Made by a program: the position numbers and the translations under genes. The notes under the pieces were generated by a model. That model was given only the letters and a program-made list of their open reading frames with translations. It made no database searches and was not told the origin of the DNA. Below are positions 7,440 through 14,186 of a DNA stretch of 17,181 bases, piece after piece; within the stretch, counting starts at the first letter, position 1; each line of letters starts with the position of its first letter. The stretch is from an uncultured Eudoraea sp. (GTDB lineage Bacteria; Bacteroidota; Bacteroidia; Flavobacteriales; Flavobacteriaceae): assembly GCA_905479615.1 (NCBI GenBank), contig CAJQNH010000071.1, positions 1 to 17,181 on the forward strand, read 5' to 3'.

Positions 7440-8414
7440 ATGAAAAAAAATATTGCCATTATCATGGGGGGCTATTCCAGTGAGTATAAAATCTCAATAA
7501 AGAGTGGTAATGTAGTTTTTAAATATTTAGATAAGCAGAAATTTAATGCATATCGCATTATAATTTCTAAAGAAAAATGGGTTTGCCTGGATAAAGACGA
7601 AAATGAAACAATCGTAAACAGACACGATTTTTCGACAAAGATTCGGAATCGCATTCTCACATTCGATTGTGTATTTAATGCAATTCATGGTTCACCTGGA
7701 GAAGATGGATTGATGCAGGCCTATTTTGCCCTTTTAGAAATTCCTCAAACTTCATGTGGCCATTATCAGGCAGCTATCACCTTTAATAAAAGAGATTTAC
7801 TAAGTACACTTAAACCTTATGGCATTAAAGCAGCAAATTCTTACTATCTGAATTTGGGCGATAAAATTGACCATCCGGCCATTGTCGAAAAGGTTGGCCT
7901 TCCCTGCTTTGTAAAAGCAAACAAAGCTGGAAGCAGTTTTGGAATCTCCAAAGTTTATGAGAAAAATGATTTACAAGCAGCAATTGACAAGGCATTTCTT
8001 GAGGACGATGAGATTATTATTGAATCTTTTCTCAACGGTACAGAGATCTCTGTTGGCGTTATTACATTTAAAGGTCAAACTATGGTATTGCCTTTAACTG
8101 AAATTATAACAGATAATGATTTTTTTGATTATGAAGCAAAATATGAGGGAAAATCAAATGAAATCACTCCCGCCCGTTTAACCAAAACTCAGGAAGAAAA
8201 CATAAGACATCAGGCCAAAAAAGCTTATGAAGTTTTAAAAATGAAAGGTTTTTCCAGAAGCGAATTTATATTTATCGGGAACGAGCCTTACATGTTAGAG
8301 ATGAATACAACTCCCGGCTTAACCGAAGAGAGTATTCTTCCCCAGCAAGCACAAATAGCAGGTATTAATTTGCCGGAACTTTTTGAAAATGCCATAGATG
8401 AAGCATTGAAGTAA
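7440..8414 (+). CDS. ddl: D-alanine--D-alanine ligase
   Basis: An ATP-grasp ligase making the D-Ala-D-Ala dipeptide for peptidoglycan precursors in the cytoplasm. Its 324 residues match the usual 300-370. Visible motifs are GGYSSEYKISIKSG (10-23, substrate-binding Glu15 and Ser), HGSPGEDGLMQ (83-93), KANKAGSSFGISKV (159-172, ATP loop) and the omega-loop YEAKY (231-235, the Tyr expected in D-Ala-specific enzymes). The metal-binding C-terminus is EMNTTPGLTEESILPQQ (287-303). The usual metal-ligand Asp of the RxDF motif appears to be Glu275 (SRSEF), a conservative change. It starts a likely ddl-coaD operon with a 35-nt gap. An imperfect -7 box (GATATTTG, about 7396-7403) lies upstream. Confidence 0.95.
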   Translation: MKKNIAIIMGGYSSEYKISIKSGNVVFKYLDKQKFNAYRIIISKEKWVCLDKDENETIVNRHDFSTKIRNRILTFDCVFNAIHGSPGEDGLMQAYFALLEIPQTSCGHYQAAITFNKRDLLSTLKPYGIKAANSYYLNLGDKIDHPAIVEKVGLPCFVKANKAGSSFGISKVYEKNDLQAAIDKAFLEDDEIIIESFLNGTEISVGVITFKGQTMVLPLTEIITDNDFFDYEAKYEGKSNEITPARLTKTQEENIRHQAKKAYEVLKMKGFSRSEFIFIGNEPYMLEMNTTPGLTEESILPQQAQIAGINLPELFENAIDEALK

Positions 8415-8449
8415 ATTGAGTACATTTAAATTCTAAACTAAAAAACCTA

Positions 8450-8905
8450 ATGAAGCGTGCTATTTTTCCAGGTTCATTTGATCCGATAACTTTGGGTCAT
8501 TCTGATATTATTGAAAGGGGAATTTGTCTATTTGATGAACTGATCATTGCTATCGGAATAAATGCTGAAAAAAAATATATGTTCTCTCTTGAAGAACGGA
8601 TGACCTTTATTTCAGAGGCTTTTAAAGACGAACCAAAAGTAAAAATTATGACTTATGAAGGTCTGACAATCGATTTTTGTAAGAAAGTAAATGCAGCATA
8701 TATTCTTCGCGGACTGCGAAACCCGGGAGATTTTGAGTTTGAAAAGGCAATAGCACATACAAATAGGAAACTTTCAGATATTGAAACAGTTTTTCTACTT
8801 ACTGCTTCCGGCAAATCCTTTATCAGCTCATCAATTGTAAGAGACGTAATCCGAAATGGAGGGGATTATAGTGTTTTAGTGCCCAATACTGTTAAATTAT
8901 CCTGA
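8450..8905 (+). CDS. coaD: Phosphopantetheine adenylyltransferase
   Basis: Catalyses the fourth step of coenzyme A synthesis, joining 4'-phosphopantetheine and ATP to give dephospho-CoA. The 151 residues are near the usual 155-165. The nucleotidyltransferase motif is GSFDPITLGHSDII (8-21), with TLGH as the (T/H)xGH element. The later motifs are RGLRNPGDFEFE and the ISSSIVRDVI segment that binds ATP phosphates. It is complete and soluble, 35 nt downstream of ddl on the same strand. The 180 nt after its stop (8906-9085) hold no gene. A weak three-base-pair stem (GCC-TTAG-GGC) is the only terminator-like feature there. Confidence 0.95.
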   Translation: MKRAIFPGSFDPITLGHSDIIERGICLFDELIIAIGINAEKKYMFSLEERMTFISEAFKDEPKVKIMTYEGLTIDFCKKVNAAYILRGLRNPGDFEFEKAIAHTNRKLSDIETVFLLTASGKSFISSSIVRDVIRNGGDYSVLVPNTVKLS

Positions 8906-9085
8906 TGTTTATTGATTAGCAGGGTTATTTCCTTGCCTTAGGGCCGTCTATTTTCTACTCAAAACATCACAAAATATCATTTTTTAGTAGGAATTTACTT
9001 TCTTTTTGTGTTATTTTATCGTGTACTCTATGTAATATTGAAGTCACACAACGAGTTTGGAGTAGTTCACAACAATCATTGACAA

Positions 9086-11743
9086 ATGATGGAAAATCAT
9101 ATTACTTTAGTCGGAAATTACGGTATTATGTTGCGTGAAACTCTGACACCATATAATGATTACCTTATAAAACAGCTACCAGTTTCAACGGTATTTGTTG
9201 ATAAAAAATATAAAATAGTCCATGCTTCAGATAAATGGATTGCTGATTTTGATTTTACAAAAAGAGCTGTTCTTGGAAAGTCATTATTTGAGCTCTTTAA
9301 TGACATCAGCAAATCCTGGAAAAAAGACCTCCATAGTACATTCAAAGGCAAAGCCAGACTAACTGGAATAGAAAATTTTTATGACACTCAAAAAAATGAA
9401 AAATGGTTTGAGTGGATAAATGTTCCGTGGTATGACGAAAAGGAAAATATTATTGGCGTCATTATCCAAACTAAGGATATTTCCAAGACTATTTTTGATG
9501 ATATCAAATTAGAAAAACTTGAAACTTTACTTAGGGATAAATCCGAAATATCAAAAATTGGAAGTTGGGAGTATGATGCGGTCAATGATCAATTAGTATG
9601 GTGTAAAATAACCAAAAGTATTCATGAGGTGCCGGAGGATTATGAGCCAGATATTCAAAGTGGTGTAAACTTTTATAAGGAAGGTTATAGCAGAAATACA
9701 GTAGCCATGGCCGTTGATAGAGCTATGACCAAAGGGATAGCCTGGAGTGAAACGTTACAATTAATAACAGCAAAAGGAAAAGAAATCTCCGTTATAGCAG
9801 CTGGAAAACCTGTTTTTAAAGATGAAAAATTTTTGGGTCTTATCGGTACGTTCAAAGATATTACGGATGAGGTATTAACCAAGGCAAGAACAGAAGAACA
9901 AGAGCGTATTTTCAGCAGTATTTTTAATTCTTCTTATCAGTTTACAGGTATTTTAGATATTGATGGTACTTTCCTTGAGGTTAACGATACTGCTTTACAA
10001 TTTTCAGACCTCAAACAGGAGGACATAATTAATAAGAAGTTTTGGGACGCCTACTGGTGGCCAATTCCGGATATGGTAAAAGAAGGGTTAAAGCAGGTTA
10101 TAGCTGCCGCAGCCCGGGGAGAGTTTATGCGGAGTGAGATAGTGGTTCTTGACAAAAACAAACAACCTATCCCTGTAGATTTCAGTTTAAAACCTATTTA
10201 CAACGAAGATAACCGAGTAGTATCTCTTTTGGCCGAGGGGCGTATGATAATAGAAATGGTTGAGGCCAGGCAGAAACTGAAAATAAGTGAACAGAAATTT
10301 AGGGCCTTATATGAGTTATCCCCAATTGCTTATATACTTAGTGATTTTGAAACCGGGGAGATCCTGGATTTTAACAGCTCCTTTGAAACAGCAACAGCCT
10401 ATAGCAAAGAAGACATGCCAAACTTAAGGTACGCCGATATTATACCGGATTCATCCAGGCATAAATTGATTAATTTCATAAAGGAAGTAGATTCAAAAGG
10501 TACTTATGGTCCTTTTGAACATATTTTCGTTAAAAGAGATGGAACAAGTTATCCTGTTTTGATAAGTGGATCCTTAGTGGGGAATAAAAAAGGGAGAAAA
10601 TTACTTTGGTCTGCAGCACAGGACATCTCTGAGGTAAAGAAAAAAGAAAATCAAATTAGGGATGAACAAAAACTATTAAAGACCCTAATAGATAACTTAC
10701 CTCTTAATGTATATATAAAAGATCTGGAATCCAGGAAAATTTTAGTGAATAAATCAGAATTAGTTTATTGTGGGTTTAAGGACGAGTCTGAGGTTTTAGG
10801 TAAAAGTGATTATAATTTTTACGATGAAAAATCTGCCTTAATGTCCAGAGAAGAAGACCTGGATGTCATTAATACCTTAAATCCAATTTTGGGTAAAGAA
10901 ACAATAAGTATCAAAAAAGATGGAAGTTTAACGACATTTATGACTTCTAAAATTCCACTTATCAGCCCGGATGGTAAGGCCAGTGGTCTGATAGGAATAA
11001 GCATGGATATTTCTGATCTTAAAAAGCAAGAACAGGAACTTAGAGATCTTATAAATGTAACTTCCATTCAAAACAAACAACTAATTAATTTTGCGCACAT
11101 TGTATCACATAATCTTAGGTCGCATACAGCAAATTTTTCCATGTTACTGGAGTTTCTGGTTGAAGAGAAAGATGCGAATGAACAAGAAAATATAATAAAA
11201 ATGCTAACTGAAGCGTCCGATAACTTATTGGAAACTCTGGACAACCTCAATGAAGTGGTGGCCATTAGTACTAACGTAAATTTAGATAAAAAACCAGTTA
11301 ATTTAAACGATAAAATTACAGCTGCAGAGAAAAATATAGCAGCTTTTCTTAAAAAGAACAATGCTAAAATTATCAATGAAATACCCGATGATACTTATAT
11401 TAAAGTAATACCCGCCTATATAGACAGTATAATTATGAACTTTATAACCAATGCTGTAAAGTATAAGGACCACAGTCGTGATCCTGTTATTAAATTAACG
11501 GTATCTAAAAATACGAAATATACTATTTTAAGTATTGAAGATAACGGACTTGGTATTGATTTGAATAAATATGGTGAAAAATTATTTGGAATGTACAAAA
11601 CTTTCCATGACAATTCAGATGCACGGGGCATTGGGTTATATATTACCAAAAATCAAGTTGAAGCCATGAATGGGAAGATTATGGCTTGCAGTGAAGTGGG
11701 CAAGGGAACTACGTTTAACATATATTTTAATGACCAAGCTTAA
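9086..11743 (+). CDS. Multi-PAS cytoplasmic sensor histidine kinase
   Basis: An 885-residue kinase with no transmembrane helix or signal peptide, so it should sense cytoplasmic or membrane-permeant cues. About five PAS domains can be traced: roughly 30-138, 155-265, 274-395, 405-517 and 530-648. The joins carry typical IGVIIQTKDIS, FLGLIGTFKDIT, LWSAAQDIS and LIGISMDIS ends. The transmitter follows: an H-box AHIVSHNLRSH with His675 as phospho-acceptor, N-box MNFITNAVKY (784-793), G1 box DNGLGID (from 819), an F-box LFGMYKTFH and G2 box ARGIGLYITKN (from 846). All are intact. The start is one of two adjacent ATGs (9086, 9089). Its 3' end overlaps the response regulator by 14 nt, so the two are a cognate pair. 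The PAS ligands cannot be read from sequence. Confidence 0.92.
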   Translation: MMENHITLVGNYGIMLRETLTPYNDYLIKQLPVSTVFVDKKYKIVHASDKWIADFDFTKRAVLGKSLFELFNDISKSWKKDLHSTFKGKARLTGIENFYDTQKNEKWFEWINVPWYDEKENIIGVIIQTKDISKTIFDDIKLEKLETLLRDKSEISKIGSWEYDAVNDQLVWCKITKSIHEVPEDYEPDIQSGVNFYKEGYSRNTVAMAVDRAMTKGIAWSETLQLITAKGKEISVIAAGKPVFKDEKFLGLIGTFKDITDEVLTKARTEEQERIFSSIFNSSYQFTGILDIDGTFLEVNDTALQFSDLKQEDIINKKFWDAYWWPIPDMVKEGLKQVIAAAARGEFMRSEIVVLDKNKQPIPVDFSLKPIYNEDNRVVSLLAEGRMIIEMVEARQKLKISEQKFRALYELSPIAYILSDFETGEILDFNSSFETATAYSKEDMPNLRYADIIPDSSRHKLINFIKEVDSKGTYGPFEHIFVKRDGTSYPVLISGSLVGNKKGRKLLWSAAQDISEVKKKENQIRDEQKLLKTLIDNLPLNVYIKDLESRKILVNKSELVYCGFKDESEVLGKSDYNFYDEKSALMSREEDLDVINTLNPILGKETISIKKDGSLTTFMTSKIPLISPDGKASGLIGISMDISDLKKQEQELRDLINVTSIQNKQLINFAHIVSHNLRSHTANFSMLLEFLVEEKDANEQENIIKMLTEASDNLLETLDNLNEVVAISTNVNLDKKPVNLNDKITAAEKNIAAFLKKNNAKIINEIPDDTYIKVIPAYIDSIIMNFITNAVKYKDHSRDPVIKLTVSKNTKYTILSIEDNGLGIDLNKYGEKLFGMYKTFHDNSDARGIGLYITKNQVEAMNGKIMACSEVGKGTTFNIYFNDQA

Positions 11744-12134
11744 ATCAATAGCCATAATAGATGATGATCCAATAACCGTATTCGGAATTAAGAGGATGCT
11801 TAGTACCTTAAATGTAAGCGAGAACATAAATAGTTATGTAAATGGGAAAGAGGCCATTGATGATTTTAAAAGGTTTATAAAAAATAAAGAAGAGGTCCCT
11901 GAGGTTATATTTTTGGACATAAACATGCCTGTTATGGATGGATGGCAATTTCTCGAGGAATTCATAACATTGCATATTGCACATAAAATAAGAATCAACA
12001 TCTTAACTTCGTCTATAGATCCGGTCGATCGGGAGAACTGGAAACGCTATATGACCCTGACGCACCACATTATAGATTACAAAAACAAACCTATACAAAA
12101 GAAGGAAATTGAAGAGATTACGAAGGCGGCTTAA
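11730..12134 (+). CDS. Single-domain (CheY-like) response regulator
   Basis: A 134-residue receiver domain with no output domain. Conserved positions are present: the acidic cluster Asp11-Asp12-Asp13 (IIDDDP), phospho-acceptor Asp63 (FLDINMPVMDGW), Thr93/Ser94 (ILTSS) and Lys120-Pro121 (NKP). I chose the ATG at 11730, which gives MTKLKSIAIIDDDP. The in-frame extension upstream to 11670 lies wholly inside the kinase gene and adds non-homologous residues. The start overlaps the last 14 nt of the kinase gene in another frame, which implies translational coupling. With no DNA-binding or enzymatic domain, it probably acts by protein-protein contact, as a phosphorelay intermediate or as a phosphate sink. 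Confidence 0.92.
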   Translation: MTKLKSIAIIDDDPITVFGIKRMLSTLNVSENINSYVNGKEAIDDFKRFIKNKEEVPEVIFLDINMPVMDGWQFLEEFITLHIAHKIRINILTSSIDPVDRENWKRYMTLTHHIIDYKNKPIQKKEIEEITKAA

Positions 12135-12185
12135 ATTATAACCCAGAATTTCGTTTAATTTTCATAGGGATTCATCAGAATTTAG

Positions 12186-12506
12186 ATTTCTAAACTTCAT
12201 GAAACGCCTCTTGGTACTTCTTTTATTTTAGAAACTATCCAACCTGCCGTTGTAGATTCCTTATTAATTTGGAGGTTTTTTTGATCCCATTTTACAACTA
12301 TAAGAGGCACTATCGCTTTGTGTATTCGAAGATCTTCCAATAGAAACATTAAAACATATTCATCGCCTAGGCGAGGTTTTTGAATATAAAAAAGAGACTG
12401 ATGAAGGCTTTAGTTATAATTTGTATGATCTTAATGTAATGGATATATGCGCTCAAAAAATTATGAAGTTACCTATTTTCTTTATTCTGTATATCGCATT
12501 TCTAAG
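12186..12506 (+). pseudogene. Decayed C-terminal remnant of an M14-type zinc carboxypeptidase
   Basis: No intact gene covers 12135-12522, but three frame segments read together resemble the C-terminus of large Bacteroidota M14 metallocarboxypeptidases. Segment 1 (12186-12281) gives TSFILETIQPAVVDSLLIW followed by RFF. After a +1 slip in a run of seven T (12276-12282), segment 2 (12283 to about 12444) gives DPILQL, a stop at 12301-12303, then EALSLCVFEDLP and EVFEYKKETDEGFSYN. A second slip near 12442-12450 returns to the first frame with SKNYEVTYFLYSVYRI. The remembered family pattern is LEP..DSFFAWNFFD.ILQQKE..S.YVFED, then KK.D.EFA, then a Y-rich end YYEPT...YPVYR, in the same order and spacing. 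The N-terminal catalytic domain is missing. The homology is from memory, not a search. Confidence 0.62.
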
Positions 12507-12522
12507 GACACACTTAATAAAA

Positions 12523-13110
12523 CTAATCGGCAAAAAGTGATCTTATATTCGTGTAAGAATTTTCCAGGGCCTTATGAATTTTCTGTGGCCCTTTCCATTT
12601 TACTTTTTCTATTCCCTCGCTTTTTTGACCAACTAACTTTCCTTTGTAAGTAGATTTCATTGCATACCAGTGAACTTCCTTGAGCTTGTATATTCCGTTT
12701 CTTTTAAAAATGTGGTAGGTAGTCCGTAAAAAGTTTTCAATCTTTAATCCTTTTACCCCAGTTTCTTCCTCAACTTCTCTAAGTGCACATTCTTCTATAG
12801 ACTCACCTTTTTCAAGTTTTCCTTTGGGTAGATCCCATTTATCATTCCTGTAGATAAAAAGAACTTTACCCTTTTTGTTGGTCACTACACCCCCACCGGC
12901 AATTTCCATTGGTATTTTTTTTGTAAACTTTTTTAAAATTTCTTCGTGGTTAGGATGATAGATAAATGCTCTGTCCATCTTTTTTTTTGCCAATGCATCT
13001 ATAGCATTATTAATGGCTTCGCCATTTAGCATAAAATATTCACCATTCACGGTATCCGATATTTTGTTTGTTAAAATCAAAGGGGCATCTTTAACAAAAA
13101 CTTTATACAT
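12523..13110 (-). CDS. Nudix hydrolase
   Basis: A 195-residue protein starting MYKVFVKDAPLIL at 13110. The in-frame extension to 13146 runs into pyrE, so I reject it. The Nudix box is complete at residues 97-119: GKLEKGE, seven residues, then REVEEETGV, matching Gx5Ex7REUxEExGU. It is preceded by KWDLPKG. The box coordinates Mg2+ for hydrolysis of a nucleoside diphosphate linked to another group. The N-terminal 65 residues are an extra domain seen in relatives from this phylum. Substrate is unknown: NTPs, ADP-ribose, sugar nucleotides and dinucleotides are all possible. It is divergent from pyrE with only 7 nt between the start codons. Its 3' end borders the carboxypeptidase remnant. Confidence 0.88.
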   Translation of the reverse strand: MYKVFVKDAPLILTNKISDTVNGEYFMLNGEAINNAIDALAKKKMDRAFIYHPNHEEILKKFTKKIPMEIAGGGVVTNKKGKVLFIYRNDKWDLPKGKLEKGESIEECALREVEEETGVKGLKIENFLRTTYHIFKRNGIYKLKEVHWYAMKSTYKGKLVGQKSEGIEKVKWKGPQKIHKALENSYTNIRSLFAD

Positions 13111-13113
13111 TTG
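13106..13113 (+). promoter_or_regulatory. -7 promoter box of pyrE inside the Nudix start
   Basis: TACATTTG is an exact TAnnTTTG and ends 4 nt before the pyrE ATG at 13118. Its CAT (13108-13110) is the complement of the Nudix start codon. If it is used, transcription would begin at or next to the pyrE ATG, giving a leaderless or nearly leaderless mRNA. No TTG was found at the usual -33 distance. Confidence 0.4.
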
Positions 13114-13117
13114 TGAA

Positions 13118-13756
13118 ATGGTTTTAGATAAGAACACTGCGGCCAAAACAGCCGAGCTCCTACTGCAAATTAATGCAATAAAGTTGAAACCAGAAAATCC
13201 TTTTACTTGGGCCTCCGGATGGAAATCTCCAATTTATTGTGATAACAGGATAATCCTATCATTTCCTGAGATCAGAAATTATATAAGAGAACAAATTGCA
13301 AAACAACTAGTCGACTTATACGGGAAGCCAGATATAATTGCCGGTGTGGCTACAGGGGCAATCGGTATTGGGATGCTTGTTGCCGACTATCTGGGGTTGC
13401 CTTTTATTTATGTAAGGCCGGAAGCTAAGTCGCATGGGAGACAAAATCAAATTGAGGGTCAGTTGTCAGCTAATCAGACTGTTGTAGTTATTGAAGATCT
13501 TATAAGTACTGGTAAAAGCAGCCTAAATGCAGTAGAAGCCTTAAAGATCAATGGGGCCGTCGTAAAGGGTATGTTGGCAATTTTTACTTACGGTTTTAGT
13601 ATATCTGAAGAGAGTTTTAAAGAAAAAGAGATAGACCTTCATACGCTTAGCAATTATGACTATCTAATAGAGCAGGCCTCTTCCAGCAAACATATTAAGG
13701 AGGACCAATTAAAAACACTAATTGAATGGAGAAACAATCCTTCAAAATGGAAATAA
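13118..13756 (+). CDS. pyrE: Orotate phosphoribosyltransferase
   Basis: Transfers phosphoribosyl from PRPP to orotate to give OMP, the fifth step of pyrimidine synthesis. The 212 residues match the family. Visible motifs are FTWASGWKSPIYCDNR (29-44, orotate side), GVATGAIGIG (76-85), the flexible catalytic loop YVRPEAKSHGRQNQIEG (98-114, with Lys104 and HG) and the PRPP-binding motif VVVIEDLISTGKSS (122-135). I chose the ATG at 13118 because the upstream extension to 13013 is the antisense of the Nudix gene. It is followed after 7 nt by the SRPBCC gene, so the two form an operon. Confidence 0.95.
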   Translation: MVLDKNTAAKTAELLLQINAIKLKPENPFTWASGWKSPIYCDNRIILSFPEIRNYIREQIAKQLVDLYGKPDIIAGVATGAIGIGMLVADYLGLPFIYVRPEAKSHGRQNQIEGQLSANQTVVVIEDLISTGKSSLNAVEALKINGAVVKGMLAIFTYGFSISEESFKEKEIDLHTLSNYDYLIEQASSSKHIKEDQLKTLIEWRNNPSKWK

Positions 13757-13763
13757 TGAAATA

Positions 13764-14156
13764 ATGGAAATAAAAACTGAAAAGAAAACCGTCTCCAAAA
13801 ACGCAAAGGATGTTTATGAGTTTGTTATCGATCTTAAGAATTTTGAGCAATTAATGCCTGATAGTATTGATAAATTCGAAGTTTTAGACACAGACACTTT
13901 CCTGTTTGCTCTTAAAGGGATGCCGCAAATTGTGCTTAAAAGAAGAAATCAACAACCTAATAATAAACTAGTATTAGGAGCTGCCAGTGAAAAATTGCCA
14001 TTTACACTTACTGTGGATATCGATTCAAAAAACGATAGTGAAACCGAAGTAAAATTAAGCTTCGAAGGAGAGTTTAATTCAATGATGGCTATGATGATAA
14101 AAACACCGATTACTAATTTTATGAATGCATTATCTGATAATTTGAGTGAAATTTAA
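13764..14156 (+). CDS. SRPBCC-fold protein encoded next to pyrE
   Basis: A 130-residue soluble protein starting MEIKTEKKTVSKNAKDVYEF. I prefer this ATG to the one at 13722, which would overlap pyrE. The pattern is that of a START/Bet v 1-like (SRPBCC) domain: an N-terminal strand, a helix AKDVYEFVIDLKNFEQLMP, several strands (DTFLFALKGM, TLTVDID, VKLSFEGEF) and a long C-terminal helix MIKTPITNFMNALSDNLSEI. The fold makes a deep hydrophobic pocket, but the ligand and role are unknown. It sits 7 nt after pyrE and converges on the biotin ligase, with 30 nt between stops. I know of no defined link to pyrimidine synthesis. Confidence 0.75.
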   Translation: MEIKTEKKTVSKNAKDVYEFVIDLKNFEQLMPDSIDKFEVLDTDTFLFALKGMPQIVLKRRNQQPNNKLVLGAASEKLPFTLTVDIDSKNDSETEVKLSFEGEFNSMMAMMIKTPITNFMNALSDNLSEI

Positions 14157-14186
14157 CCATCTATTCTATAGTACAACCACCAAGTT

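Noticed and set aside
9003..9040. TTTTTG ... TAATATTG as a promoter for the histidine kinase
   Set aside because: The -7 box has one mismatch and the 24-nt spacing is a little long; suggestive but not enough for a feature.
8906..9085. Small gene or RNA in the coaD-kinase gap
   Set aside because: No convincing start plus coding pattern and no strong secondary structure; it looks like ordinary AT-rich intergenic DNA.
11670..11729. Response regulator starting at 11670
   Set aside because: The extra 20 residues are out-of-frame kinase sequence; the receiver domain begins correctly at 11730.
12363..12374. Perfect 12-bp palindrome TCGCCTAGGCGA followed by GGTTTTT, considered as a terminator
   Set aside because: A folded hairpin would have only a 4-bp stem around a 4-nt loop and a short T run. 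It also lies inside the recognisable carboxypeptidase remnant (HRLGEVF), so it is explained as coding relic.
12447..12653. 68-codon open frame starting MRSKNYEV as a stand-alone gene
   Set aside because: Its first 19 codons are the last segment of the M14 remnant and the rest is antisense to the Nudix gene.
13013..13117. Longer N-terminus for PyrE (start at 13013)
   Set aside because: The extra 35 residues are antisense to the Nudix coding region, and PyrE of 212 residues from 13118 is full length.
13111..13146. Longer N-terminus for the Nudix protein (start at 13146)
   Set aside because: The extension lies antisense to the pyrE start and adds residues not expected for the family; MYKVFVKDAP at 13110 is a better start.
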